DNA of 34,891 bases from an uncultured SAR86 cluster bacterium (GCA_902511425.1 CABXFE010000012.1:1-34891), one strand, 5' to 3'; positions 26,520 to 34,891 are shown, numbered from the stretch's first letter. Notes: generated by a model from the letters alone, not told the origin. Program-made: numbers and translations.

Positions 26520-27370
26520 TGAAAAATAATTCTTTGTGGTCAGATGCTATATATAGATTAAGCAGGAATAGAGCTGCTATGTTAGGTGGCTTTGTTCTGG
26601 TTATCTTAGTAATCTGCGCAGTATTGGCTCCATGGATAGCTCCGTACTCTTATTCATTTCAAGATTTAAATTTGGGTGCAAGCCCCCCATCTTCAGAGCA
26701 CCTATTAGGAACCGATATTTTAGGAAGAGATTTATTAAGTAGAATTTTATACGGAGCACGTATTTCATTATTAGTTGGTTTTGTTGCAACTGGTGTTGCT
26801 CTTGTTATTGGAGTTTCCTGGGGGATAGTTGCGGGATATTTTGGAGGAAGAGTTGACACAATTATGATGAGAATAGTTGATGTTCTATATGGACTCCCGT
26901 TTATTATTTTCATTATTCTTTTGATGGTAATTTTTGGCAGGAACTTGTGGCTCTTATTCGGAGCAATTGGAGCTGTTGAGTGGCTTACCATGGCAAGGAT
27001 AGTAAGAGGCCAAGTAATTGGTTTAAAAAATCAAGAATTTGTTTTAGCAGCTCAAGCTATGGGAGTTTCCAATCTATCAATGTTTAAGAGACATCTATTA
27101 CCTAATATTTTAGGACCAATTGCTGTATACGCAACTTTAACGATCCCCCAAGTAATGCTTTTAGAGGGATTTCTAAGTTTTCTTGGGTTAGGTATTCAAC
27201 CGCCAATGAGTAGCTGGGGAACTCTTATTAAAGATGGTGTTGAATCAATGGAGGAATATAGCTGGTTACTTATTTACCCTGGCATAACGTTCACAATTAC
27301 CTTGTTTGCATTAAACTTTTTTGGAGACGGTCTTAGAGATGCGCTGGACCCAAAAACTTCTGATAATTAA
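26519..27370 (+). CDS. oppC: Peptide ABC transporter permease, OppC-like
   Basis: This is the second membrane subunit, 283 residues from the ATG at 26519-26521, which shares its A with the oppB stop. An ATG at 26489 in the same frame would add ten residues encoded inside oppB and is less likely. The N-terminal NRAAMLGGFVLV membrane segment, the signature LLGTDILGRDLLSRILYGAR and the EAA loop EFVLAAQAMGVSN are all seen. ATPase genes (oppD/oppF) do not follow: the next gene is convergent and overlaps by four bases. The transporter must use ATPases encoded elsewhere. Confidence 0.92.
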   Translation: MKNNSLWSDAIYRLSRNRAAMLGGFVLVILVICAVLAPWIAPYSYSFQDLNLGASPPSSEHLLGTDILGRDLLSRILYGARISLLVGFVATGVALVIGVSWGIVAGYFGGRVDTIMMRIVDVLYGLPFIIFIILLMVIFGRNLWLLFGAIGAVEWLTMARIVRGQVIGLKNQEFVLAAQAMGVSNLSMFKRHLLPNILGPIAVYATLTIPQVMLLEGFLSFLGLGIQPPMSSWGTLIKDGVESMEEYSWLLIYPGITFTITLFALNFFGDGLRDALDPKTSDN

Positions 27371-28818
27371 AAAGCCTTAATAATAATTTTTAAAACCTGT
27401 CCAGGCTTGATTTCATTATTTGATATTTCATTAATGCTTTTAATATCAGATATCTCAATATTAAATATATCTGCTATTCGATAGAGACTATCACCCTGTT
27501 TAACGCTATATAAAATAGTCCTTTTTTTAGAATTAATAGTCCTATAAATATTTTTATTCCCTATGTTTAATTCTTTTCCTATTCTTAAAGGAGAATTCAT
27601 TCTCAATCCATTATTCTTTGCAATTTCTGCTGGAGAAACATTGTATTGAATTCCTAGATTCCACAATGTATCCCCTTCACTTATGATATGCGCCTGATAG
27701 GGGATGAATGCTTGATTCTGACTATTACTTAGTGGAATTAATAATTCTTGATTTATGCTTAAGGTATTAGAAGCTAAGTAATTAACTTTTTTAAGAATGC
27801 CTACTTCGGTATCAAATTCCTCAGCTATCTTCCACAAACTGTCTCCCTTGGACACTTTATGAGTTACCCAATTTATTTGATTTGTTTGAATAAATTGATC
27901 TTTTTTAAGATTTAATTGTTGTTCTAGCTCAATAGGAATATTAAAGAGAGTTTTATTTCCTGGTGGCGAGGCCCATTTTGTATATCCTGCATTTAATTTA
28001 TAGACAAATTCAGGTTTTAAACCAGCAAACTCGCTAAAAGCCATTATTTCTACTTGACCCTCAAGCTCTATTCTCCCCAAGACTTGTTGATTTGGAAAAT
28101 TTGGTAAATCAATTCCATATTTTTCAGCATTACGAACTAATTCAAACACCGCTTTGAATTTAGGAACATATTCTTGGGTTTGTTTTGGGAGTTTTAGATT
28201 TACATATTCTGTTGATTTTCCAGCTTTTTTATTAATTTTTATTTGCTTTTCAAGAAGGGTTGGCCCTCCGTTATATGCAGCCAATGTATAGCTCAGCTCT
28301 TTATTAAAACGATTGTGTAAATATGCTAAATATCTTACTGCTGCCTTGGATGAAACCAACGGATCATGCCTTTGTTCATACCACCACGTATCTTTGAGGC
28401 CATATATTCTGGCGGTAGCGGGCATAAACTGCCAAATCCCCATTGCTCCTGATGCTGAAATTGAAAATGGATCATAATTACTTTCGATATAGGGCAAAAG
28501 CGCTAATTCTGGAGGTAGGCTGTATCTTTCCAATTCCTCAAGAACAAAAAAAATAAAGTACCTTCCTTTTTCAAGCAATTTATTAAATTGAGCTGGATTA
28601 GCAAGATATCCATTAATGTATCTAAGAGTTTTCTCATCAAGCGCAGTATTTTCAGATGAAGTTGTGTCTATAATTCGTTCCCAGACGCTCTCATAGTCAG
28701 AGATATTTGAAGAGAGCTCAGTTGGTAGGGGTTCAATATACTGATCAGCCTGTATGATAGAGGGTAATTCACAGCTTGAAGCAAAAAATAATGTAAAAAT
28801 TAATAAGAATTTTTTCAT
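27367..28818 (-). CDS. mltD: Membrane-bound lytic murein transglycosylase D with three LysM repeats
   Basis: MltD cleaves the beta-1,4 glycosidic bond of peptidoglycan, leaving 1,6-anhydro ends, and sits in the outer membrane facing the periplasm. The 483-residue protein starts with a short lipoprotein signal (cysteine at about residue 16). The SLT domain spans about 90-220, with the probable catalytic Glu112 in LPYIESNYDP and then SASGAMGIWQFMPATA and AYNGGP. Three LysM peptidoglycan-binding repeats follow at about 319-363, 376-420 and 435-480 (GDSLWKIAEEF, GDTLWNLGIQY, GDSLYRIADIF). The gene is divergent from rnhA. gloB and a methyltransferase gene that separate mltD from rnhA in some relatives are missing. 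Confidence 0.94.
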   Translation of the reverse strand: MKKFLLIFTLFFASSCELPSIIQADQYIEPLPTELSSNISDYESVWERIIDTTSSENTALDEKTLRYINGYLANPAQFNKLLEKGRYFIFFVLEELERYSLPPELALLPYIESNYDPFSISASGAMGIWQFMPATARIYGLKDTWWYEQRHDPLVSSKAAVRYLAYLHNRFNKELSYTLAAYNGGPTLLEKQIKINKKAGKSTEYVNLKLPKQTQEYVPKFKAVFELVRNAEKYGIDLPNFPNQQVLGRIELEGQVEIMAFSEFAGLKPEFVYKLNAGYTKWASPPGNKTLFNIPIELEQQLNLKKDQFIQTNQINWVTHKVSKGDSLWKIAEEFDTEVGILKKVNYLASNTLSINQELLIPLSNSQNQAFIPYQAHIISEGDTLWNLGIQYNVSPAEIAKNNGLRMNSPLRIGKELNIGNKNIYRTINSKKRTILYSVKQGDSLYRIADIFNIEISDIKSINEISNNEIKPGQVLKIIIKAF

Positions 28819-28879
28819 AATTTAAGTTTTACAATTTTGGTGTTTAATGAGAGCCTGTAATGTTAAATAAAAGATTTTC

Positions 28880-28908
28880 TTCATTAGTTTCAGTTAACGA
28901 AATATAAT
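28880..28908 (+). promoter_or_regulatory. Candidate promoter of rnhA-dnaQ-gltX
   Basis: A perfect TATAAT at 28903-28908 with TTCATT (three of six) 17 bases upstream lies in the 149-base divergent gap with mltD. The leader would be about 50 bases and holds no Shine-Dalgarno sequence. Confidence 0.45.
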
Positions 28909-28967
28909 GATTAGTATAAGCTTTCATAAATTAATTAGTCACAAGTATCAATGTCATATTTTAACCC

Positions 28968-29402
28968 ATGAAGCAGGTAATTATTTATACAGACGGTGCC
29001 TGCAGGGGTAATCCTGGTCCAGGTGGCTGGGGTGCGCTTATTAAGTTTGAAAGTGCTGAAAAAGAAATCTTTGGCGGTCAACCTGACACAACTAATAACC
29101 AAATGGAGCTTTCAGCTGCAATTGAAGGCTTGGCTGCTTTGAAAGAGCCCTGTAGCGTTGAGCTTTTCACAGACTCTAAATATGTCATGGATGGAATCAC
29201 TCAGTGGATTCAAAATTGGAAAAAAAATAATTGGAGAACTGCAGCAAAAAAAGATGTCAAGAATAAAGAGCTATGGCAAAAATTAGATCAGTTAATATCT
29301 CAACATCAAGTACAATGGCATTGGGTAAAAGGCCATTCAGGTGACGAGGGTAATGAAACAGCAGACCTGTTGGCCAACAAAGGAATAGACTCTATCTTAT
29401 GA
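28968..29402 (+). CDS. rnhA: Ribonuclease HI
   Basis: RNase HI cuts the RNA strand of RNA-DNA hybrids, removing R-loops and primers. The 144-residue length is normal. The metal-binding acidic residues are Asp9 in [14 protein letters not shown], Glu47 in NQMELSA, Asp69 in FTDSKYV and Asp133 in GNETAD, with the catalytic histidine 123 in KGHSGDEGN and the basic protrusion [16 protein letters not shown] at 84-99. The stop overlaps the dnaQ start in ATGA, making an rnhA-dnaQ operon in the same direction. Confidence 0.98.
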   Translation: MKQVIIYTDGACRGNPGPGGWGALIKFESAEKEIFGGQPDTTNNQMELSAAIEGLAALKEPCSVELFTDSKYVMDGITQWIQNWKKNNWRTAAKKDVKNKELWQKLDQLISQHQVQWHWVKGHSGDEGNETADLLANKGIDSIL

Positions 29403-30100
29403 CTAAAAAACTTATTGTTCTTGATACGGAGACAACAGGTCTCGAAGTCGACCAAGGTCACCGTTTGGTCGAGGTAGGGGCAGTAGCACTGGCTGATAGA
29501 AAAAGAACAGACTTACACTTTCATTCATATCTGAATCCTCAGAGGTCTATCGATGAAGAGGCTGAAAAAGTTCATGGTCTTTCAATCGAAAGACTCTCGG
29601 GTGAGCCAGAATTCTCAGAAATAGCTGAGAGTTTTTTGGAATTTGTAGAAGGAAGTATTTTAGTGATTCACAATGCTGCCTTTGACTTGGGGTTTCTTAA
29701 TGCTGAGCTCAAAAGAGCTTCTTCAAAGTATCCTGCTCTAGAAGAGATATGTGATGTTGAGGATACCTTGCTAATGGCAAGAACCAAATTCCCTGGACAA
29801 CGTAATTCTTTAGACGCTCTTGCGAATAGATTTGAAGTCAGTGGTTACGATAGGAGTTTTCATGGAGCTTTGCTCGATGCCAATATTCTTGCAGATGTCT
29901 ATATACATTTAACTGGAGGTCAAAGTAAATTTGAATTTATAACATCTAACACTGGTTCTAATTTAGAAGGCGAAGTCGAAGATTTATTTATTGATTTAAA
30001 AAAATTTCCCATTCCCAAAATAGTAGTTTCGAAAGAAGATATGTTGGCAAATGAAGAAAGAATTAATGCCATCAACCTAAAAGAGATCCCTCATGACTAA
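29399..30100 (+). CDS. dnaQ: DNA polymerase III epsilon subunit (3'-5' proofreading exonuclease)
   Basis: Epsilon removes misincorporated bases during replication, bound to the alpha subunit. The 233-residue protein is a DEDDh exonuclease: Exo I LDTETTGL with Asp9 and Glu11, Exo [13 protein letters not shown] with Asp96, and Exo [14 protein letters not shown] with His155 and Asp160. A C-terminal tail past residue 175 corresponds to the region that contacts alpha. It overlaps rnhA by four bases and gltX by eight, so the three form a tight operon. Confidence 0.97.
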   Translation: MTKKLIVLDTETTGLEVDQGHRLVEVGAVALADRKRTDLHFHSYLNPQRSIDEEAEKVHGLSIERLSGEPEFSEIAESFLEFVEGSILVIHNAAFDLGFLNAELKRASSKYPALEEICDVEDTLLMARTKFPGQRNSLDALANRFEVSGYDRSFHGALLDANILADVYIHLTGGQSKFEFITSNTGSNLEGEVEDLFIDLKKFPIPKIVVSKEDMLANEERINAINLKEIPHD

Positions 30101-31490
30101 AACTACTAGATTTGCCCCAAGTCCAACAGGTGCTTTGCACATTGGTGGAGTGAGAACTGCTTTGTTTAATTATGTGTATGCAAAACAAAATAAAGGCATG
30201 TTCTTAATAAGAATTGAGGATACAGATGCTGAAAGGTCTACTCGAGAGCATGAAGAGAATATTCTTAAAGGTTTGTCTGATATAGGTATTAATCCTGATA
30301 AGCCTCCTGTCAGGCAATCAGAAAGATCTGAACTATATAAACATGCTGCTCAGACACTTATAGATTCAGGCAAAGCTTATTATTGTAATTGCAGCAAAGA
30401 AAGGTTGGATGAGATGAGATCAAATCAACAATCCAAGGGTCTTAAACCCCAGTATGATGGTAAATGCAGGGATTTAAATCTCAAGGCTGATCCAACAACT
30501 GTACTCAGACTAAAAACTCCTCAAGATGGTGAGCTTATTTTTCATGATTTAGTAAGGGGAGAGGTGGTTTTTCAAAATTCTGAATTAGATGATTTAATTC
30601 TTTTAAGAAGCGATGGATCGCCAACCTATCATCTTTGTAATGTTGTTGATGATTTTGAACAAAATGTTACAACAGTTGTAAGAGGAGAAGATCATCTCAG
30701 CAACACCCCACGGCAAATTCATATTCAACAAGCATTGAGCTACCCATCTCTTGAGTATGCTCATTTACCAATGGTGCTTGGTCAAGATAAAAAAAGGTTA
30801 TCAAAGAGAAATGCGGTAACTAGTTTGCAAGACTATTTCGACCAAGGTTATTTGCAATCATCTATGATTAATATGCTTGCTAGACTAGGTTGGTCCAAAG
30901 GCGATAAGGAGATATTTTATTTGGATGATCTAATCTCTGATTTCAGAATTCAAGAAGTTCAGAAAGCTGGAGCAATTTTTGATCCTGCAAAACTAGATTG
31001 GATTAACAACCATCATTTAGCAGCTCTTTCTTATGATAATTTTAAAGAACGATTAGTTCCATTTCTTGATAAGGTTGGTATTAATTTAACAGAAAAGCAA
31101 AATTGTGATGAAATCATTAAAGCCATGAGAAGTTCTAAGCCAACACTTCTTGGAGTGGCCAATGATCTAATACCTTACTTTTCTGAGGTTGATTCTTATG
31201 ATGAAAAAGCAGCAAATAAATTTCTGAGTGGATCAGAGTCCGTATTGCAGTTTGTGCAAAGAAAACTAAATAGCTTAGAGGCTTGGAATGAAGAGTCTAT
31301 AGATCATGCATTGCAGGAGGCTCAAACTGTATTAAGTTTACCTACGCCAAAGCTAAATCAACCAATAAGAATAGCGATGACAGGCTCCACTCAATCTCCT
31401 TCTTTGGGCCTTACACTTTCTTTGTTTGAGTTGGCTGAAGTTAACAATAGGATTGATGCGGCCTTAGAATATTTAGCTAATTCAACTTAG
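30093..31490 (+). CDS. gltX: Glutamyl-tRNA synthetase
   Basis: GltX charges tRNA-Glu. The 465-residue class I synthetase shows the HIGH-type motif ALHIGGVRTALFNY (HIGG at 16-19), IRIEDTDAERST at about 39-50, VVRGEDHLSNTPRQIHI at about 195-211 and the KMSKS-type motif KRLSKRNAV at 234-242. Cys98, Cys100 and Cys125 probably form the zinc site found in many bacterial GluRS. Whether it discriminates between tRNA-Glu and tRNA-Gln cannot be judged. The start lies eight bases inside dnaQ. The stop shares four bases with the convergent EthD-like gene. Confidence 0.97.
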   Translation: MTKTTRFAPSPTGALHIGGVRTALFNYVYAKQNKGMFLIRIEDTDAERSTREHEENILKGLSDIGINPDKPPVRQSERSELYKHAAQTLIDSGKAYYCNCSKERLDEMRSNQQSKGLKPQYDGKCRDLNLKADPTTVLRLKTPQDGELIFHDLVRGEVVFQNSELDDLILLRSDGSPTYHLCNVVDDFEQNVTTVVRGEDHLSNTPRQIHIQQALSYPSLEYAHLPMVLGQDKKRLSKRNAVTSLQDYFDQGYLQSSMINMLARLGWSKGDKEIFYLDDLISDFRIQEVQKAGAIFDPAKLDWINNHHLAALSYDNFKERLVPFLDKVGINLTEKQNCDEIIKAMRSSKPTLLGVANDLIPYFSEVDSYDEKAANKFLSGSESVLQFVQRKLNSLEAWNEESIDHALQEAQTVLSLPTPKLNQPIRIAMTGSTQSPSLGLTLSLFELAEVNNRIDAALEYLANST

Positions 31491-32041
31491 GAAACACTAG
31501 ATGCAATTAACACTTGAGGGTGTTCTCTGGTTAATTGCTCCAAAGTACTAAGAGATGCATCTTTCGCGATTCCATATTCAGCCACACCAATAACTTCATT
31601 TGGTTCAATAAGAATATTATTTGAAATTTTTCTTATACCCTCATATGAATCCAATAGATTTAAATCATCTTCATTATTAGCAGAATAAAAAATTTTTTTG
31701 TTAAATTCTTGTTCAGTTAGCTGATCTGACTGTGTTAAAAAAAAATAGTTCTTTGAAACTTCCATGAATTTAATCTCATCATCTCGAAGAGCATCACCAG
31801 CTTCAGATTCCATTTGTTTACCAATCACATTCAATGATTCAATTGATCGGTATTTAAATATGCTTATCGATCCCAGTGAAGGTAAAAGTGGATTAATCTT
31901 TGAATCTAAATAATTGCGCTCATATCCCTCAAGCGAAAGAAGAGAAGCAGCCAAGGGCGCATGTTTATTTTCATAGTAATCTTTAAAATCACTATCAGAT
32001 AATCCATCCATTTTATGTATGTATGCTAGAGCTTTAATCAA
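31487..32041 (-). CDS. EthD-domain (dimeric alpha-beta barrel) protein
   Basis: The first half of this 184-residue protein matches the EthD pattern: IKALAYIHKMDGLSDSDFKDYYENKHAPLA, in which a short beta strand is followed by F-x-x-Y(W) and H-A-P. Such proteins form small ferredoxin-like dimers; some act in degradation of ethers or aromatics, and many have unknown roles. The second half (about 100-184) may be another, diverged barrel half, but I do not recognise it. The start is probably TTG at 32041, because the conserved strand begins at residue 2 and the next ATG (codon 11) would remove it. It overlaps the end of ggt by eight bases, so translation is likely coupled. Its link to ggt is unexplained. 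Confidence 0.6.
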   Translation of the reverse strand: MIKALAYIHKMDGLSDSDFKDYYENKHAPLAASLLSLEGYERNYLDSKINPLLPSLGSISIFKYRSIESLNVIGKQMESEAGDALRDDEIKFMEVSKNYFFLTQSDQLTEQEFNKKIFYSANNEDDLNLLDSYEGIRKISNNILIEPNEVIGVAEYGIAKDASLSTLEQLTREHPQVLIASSVS

Positions 32042-33737
32042 TTTGAAATGCTACACCTGCATTAGGTCTTCTTAAGTCAGCAAAACCCTCTTTGCCTTTT
32101 GGTGATATTAAAATACTTTGTGTTGAACCCATAGTCTTTGATTCTTCAAGTTCATGGCCATAGAATGAAAGTATTTGAAGAGTATCTTTACTAAAGCCCT
32201 TTTCCAAACGTAAGTTTTCATAAGGCCAATCTTTATGAAGCCTTGGGAGCATGGTCGCTTCACCAAGATTTAAATCAAAATCTATGACTCCAGTGACAAC
32301 TCTCAATACAGCAGCAGGTATTAATGCGCCTCCAGGTGATCCTGTGATGAGTTTTAACTGATTATTTTCATCAAAGACTATAATAGGTGTCATGGTGCTC
32401 ATGGGCCTTTTACCAGGTTCAAATTTATTGCCAATGCTTGCAGATCTATCTATAACCTCAGGGTTTCCATGCTGATAGGCAAAATTGTTCATCTGATTGT
32501 CTAGAAGAATTCCAGTGCCTGGAATAGTTACACCTGAGCCAAATGAGTAGCCTATGGTATAGGTATTAGAAACTACGTTCCCGTCCTTATCTATAATCGA
32601 GTAATGGGTGGTATTTTCTCCCTCTTGAAACAAGGAATCAGGATTCAAGGTTTCTGGGAGAGTCGCTTTCTGGATATTAATTTTTTTAGCTAAAGAGCTC
32701 GCTCTTTTTTTTGAAATGATCTTCTGAATAGGCACATCATAAAACTCTGGATCTCCCATGTATCTAGATCGATCCATGTGTCCTCGTTGCAGTGCTTCTG
32801 CAAAAAGATGAAGGAAGCTTGCTGAGTTAGGACCCATCTGATCAGTGCTAAAATTCTCAAGTATATTTAATCCCTCAAGCAACACTGCTGCTCCGCCAGC
32901 CGGAGGGGGGTGAGCAAGCACTTTATGATTTCTGTAAGTTGTTTGAATTGGTTCTGCAAATCTAGGCTTGTAATCTCTGAGGTCCTCAGCAGATATATAC
33001 CCACCATTTTGTTGCATGGCTCTAACTATCTTTTTAGCAATAGATCCAGTGTAAAAAGCCTCTTCTCCATTTCTTGCTATTTCACGAAAAGTCCAAGCTA
33101 GATCAGGACGCTTCATTAATGAATGTTCTTTTACAGGACTACCATTTTGATAGTAGATATTTTGAGATTCTTTATCAAGATTGATTTGATCGGCGCTGCC
33201 AATTGCTTGATTGAGATCATAGCTAACTATTATTCCATTTTGAGCTTGTTTTATAACAGGCTGTAAAATTTTTTTTAATGGCAATTTCCCATAACGATCA
33301 TGTGCCTGTAATAGTCCAGCCACAGTTCCGGGAACACCTGAGGCTTTATAGCCATATCTCCTTTGATCATAATTATTCTTTAAAAATAGAAAGTCGTTGT
33401 TTGAAAGATTTTTAGGAGCCGCACTTCTAAAATCTACTGCTATTGTTTTCTTTTCATCGCTCAGATAAACAAGCATAAAGCCTCCACCCCCTAAATTGCC
33501 TGCCCTAGGAAGTGTTGTTGCCAGGGAAAATCCAACGGCTACCGCAGCATCAATTGCATTTCCTCCCATATTTAAAATTTCTATTCCAATATCTGAAGAG
33601 GATTGATTCTGCGAGACAACCATTCCTGAATTGCCAATTGTGGGATGGAAGGGCGATGGATAGTCAATATATCTAACTTGCCCAAAGGCATTTAATGAAA
33701 CTAACACAAGCGATAATAAAATATTTCTAAGATTCAT
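32034..33737 (-). CDS. ggt: Gamma-glutamyltransferase
   Basis: Ggt is a periplasmic N-terminal nucleophile hydrolase that removes the gamma-glutamyl group from glutathione and similar peptides. The 567-residue precursor has a signal peptide (about 1-19, cleavage near AFG). The self-cleavage site and nucleophile is Thr376 in GENTTHYSIID. Other family blocks are GGNAIDAAVAVGF at 59-71, RAGNLGGGGFM at 78-88, the glutamate-binding RPMSTM at 444-449 (Ser-Thr where E. coli has Ser-Ser) and GSPGG at 466-470. A long segment between NQMNNF and RPMST suggests the lid loop is kept. It begins five bases after the transporter stop without a Shine-Dalgarno sequence, so it is translated as part of an operon. 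Confidence 0.94.
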   Translation of the reverse strand: MNLRNILLSLVLVSLNAFGQVRYIDYPSPFHPTIGNSGMVVSQNQSSSDIGIEILNMGGNAIDAAVAVGFSLATTLPRAGNLGGGGFMLVYLSDEKKTIAVDFRSAAPKNLSNNDFLFLKNNYDQRRYGYKASGVPGTVAGLLQAHDRYGKLPLKKILQPVIKQAQNGIIVSYDLNQAIGSADQINLDKESQNIYYQNGSPVKEHSLMKRPDLAWTFREIARNGEEAFYTGSIAKKIVRAMQQNGGYISAEDLRDYKPRFAEPIQTTYRNHKVLAHPPPAGGAAVLLEGLNILENFSTDQMGPNSASFLHLFAEALQRGHMDRSRYMGDPEFYDVPIQKIISKKRASSLAKKINIQKATLPETLNPDSLFQEGENTTHYSIIDKDGNVVSNTYTIGYSFGSGVTIPGTGILLDNQMNNFAYQHGNPEVIDRSASIGNKFEPGKRPMSTMTPIIVFDENNQLKLITGSPGGALIPAAVLRVVTGVIDFDLNLGEATMLPRLHKDWPYENLRLEKGFSKDTLQILSFYGHELEESKTMGSTQSILISPKGKEGFADLRRPNAGVAFQID

Positions 33738-33742
33738 AATTT

Positions 33743-34891
33743 TTAAAATATCAATGGAGCAAAATAAAAGGCAAATACAGTAACTAAGAAGACTCCAATA
33801 ATATTTAACGCAAATCCAGCTCTGATCATATCTGGAATGGTTAATTTGCCTGAACCAAAAACAATTGCATTAGGAGGAGTTGCAACTGGAAGCATAAATG
33901 CGCAACTTGCTGCCAAAACAACAGGGATGGTTAAGGCTATAGGTGCTATGCCTAGAGCAACTGCAACCGCTCCAACTACAGGTAAAAATGTTGAGGTCGT
34001 TGCAACATTAGAGGTGATTTCAGTTAAGAAAATTATTAACGTAGCGACTGCTAGTACTAGGACCAAGGGCGGAACATTCCCTAGAATCGTTAAGCCTTGC
34101 CCAATCCAACCACCAAGACCTGATGAACCAATAGATGCAGCCAAAGATAACCCGCCGCCAAATAATACTAGCAATCCCCAAGGCAGTTTGTTGGCTTGCT
34201 CCCAAGTTAGCAGATCTGTCTTAGAATTTTCAGAGGGAATTAAGAAAAAACTCAAGGCTGCAAATATAGCAATACCCGCATCGGTGAGGCCAGATAAAGG
34301 CACAAAATTATCAAGTAGTGTTCTAAACATCCAAGCGCTAGCTGCTATAGAAAAAATGATTAAAACCTTTTTTTCGTCTCTGCCTAGAGGGCCTAAATCA
34401 GAAAGCATATTTTGAAGTTGTAATTTTGTTTCAATAGTAGCTACAAAATGAACGGGATAAACTATTTTTGTTATTGCATACCAGGAAGCACCTAACATCA
34501 GAATGGCTAAAGGCACTGCTAGTTTCATCCAATCTAGAAAAGATATTTCAATGCCGTAGGTCTCTTGTATAAAGCCCACAAATATAATGTTTGGGGCTGT
34601 CCCAACCAAGGTAGACATTCCTCCAATTGAAGCAGCATAGGCAATACCCAACAAAAGAGATACCTCAAAGTTTTTTCTTTCATTCGCAGAGAAATTTGGA
34701 ATAGTTTCAGCAACACTTGAGCATACAGCCAATCCAATTGGCAATAACATTAAAGTAGTTGATGTATTCATCACCCACATACTTATGGAAGCAGAAACAA
34801 GCATGAAGCCTCCAACTAATTTTGCTCCACTATTTCCAATAGCAATTAACATTCTTAGAGCTAGTCGTTTATGTAGTCCAGATGATTCAAT
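33743..34891 (-). CDS. DASS/SLC13 family sodium:anion symporter, cut by the window edge
   Basis: The frame is open from the stop at 33743 to the right edge, and the residues upstream of the first ATG (SSGLHKRLALR) match the family, so the gene starts outside. About 383 residues are visible. The two symmetry-related signature loops are present: MNTSTTLMLLPIG with GTAPNIIFVGF in the first half, and TSNVATTSTFLPVVG with ATPPNAIVFGSG in the second. These carry the sodium and substrate sites in DASS structures. Family substrates include succinate, citrate and other dicarboxylates, and sulfate; the substrate here is not determined. It is the first visible gene of the transporter-ggt-EthD operon. 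Confidence 0.88.
   Translation of the reverse strand: MESSGLHKRLALRMLIAIGNSGAKLVGGFMLVSASISMWVMNTSTTLMLLPIGLAVCSSVAETIPNFSANERKNFEVSLLLGIAYAASIGGMSTLVGTAPNIIFVGFIQETYGIEISFLDWMKLAVPLAILMLGASWYAITKIVYPVHFVATIETKLQLQNMLSDLGPLGRDEKKVLIIFSIAASAWMFRTLLDNFVPLSGLTDAGIAIFAALSFFLIPSENSKTDLLTWEQANKLPWGLLVLFGGGLSLAASIGSSGLGGWIGQGLTILGNVPPLVLVLAVATLIIFLTEITSNVATTSTFLPVVGAVAVALGIAPIALTIPVVLAASCAFMLPVATPPNAIVFGSGKLTIPDMIRAGFALNIIGVFLVTVFAFYFAPLIF

Noticed and set aside
33837-34415. 192-residue plus-strand open frame
   Set aside because: It lies antisense to the DASS transporter, whose motifs are intact on the other strand, and has no recognisable domain or ribosome site.
34850-34852. ATG as the start of the DASS transporter
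   Set aside because: The upstream in-frame residues continue the family alignment, so the true start is outside the window.
1-34891. CRISPR arrays, insertion sequences, prophage, defence or toxin-antitoxin genes
   Set aside because: No regularly spaced repeats, transposase or integrase motifs, or known defence domains were seen on either strand; nearly all the sequence is taken by recognised genes.

Overview
The window is a compact, AT-rich stretch of gammaproteobacterial chromosome. The order folD - tRNAs - tig - clpP - clpX - lon - hupB - ppiD - fabI - peptide ABC transporter - mltD - rnhA - dnaQ follows, as I recall it, the arrangement in Pseudomonas and relatives. The low G+C, very short spacers, overlapping genes and two large tandem TonB-dependent receptors (TBDRs) suggest a streamlined marine lineage of the SAR86 type. 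That assignment is an inference; no rRNA or other decisive marker is present.

Layout. (1) 1-2071, plus strand: 3' end of htpG, gpsA and a DUF4389 membrane protein. (2) 2061-5375, minus strand: folD - fabY-like ketosynthase, then folE. (3) 5454-8891: tRNA-Pro and tRNA-Arg, trhO with an overlapping GST-like gene, glutamate dehydrogenase on the minus strand, and tRNA-His. (4) 8911-16822: the proteostasis block tig-clpP-clpX-lon, then hupB (own promoter and terminator) and ppiD. (5) fabI on the minus strand, then two TBDR genes, each with its own promoter and intrinsic terminator. (6) oppA-oppB-oppC, without ATPase genes, meeting mltD on the minus strand. (7) rnhA-dnaQ-gltX as an overlapping operon. 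(8) A minus-strand operon entering from the right edge: DASS/SLC13 transporter, gamma-glutamyltransferase and an EthD-like protein.

How the genes may work together. Region 4 handles protein folding, quality control and the nucleoid. Regions 5, 6 and 8 look like nutrient scavenging: outer-membrane uptake, inner-membrane peptide import, and periplasmic cleavage of gamma-glutamyl compounds beside an anion transporter. Glutamate dehydrogenase could channel the released glutamate into central metabolism. These functional links are inferred from position only.

No gene-free stretch exceeds about 215 bases. I see no CRISPR array, insertion sequence, integrase, rRNA or prophage gene. Most genes here are well-known families. 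I do not see a clear new defence or mobile system. The least explained parts are the DASS-ggt-EthD operon, the TBDR promoters with inverted repeats, and the oppA promoter set against the preceding terminator.
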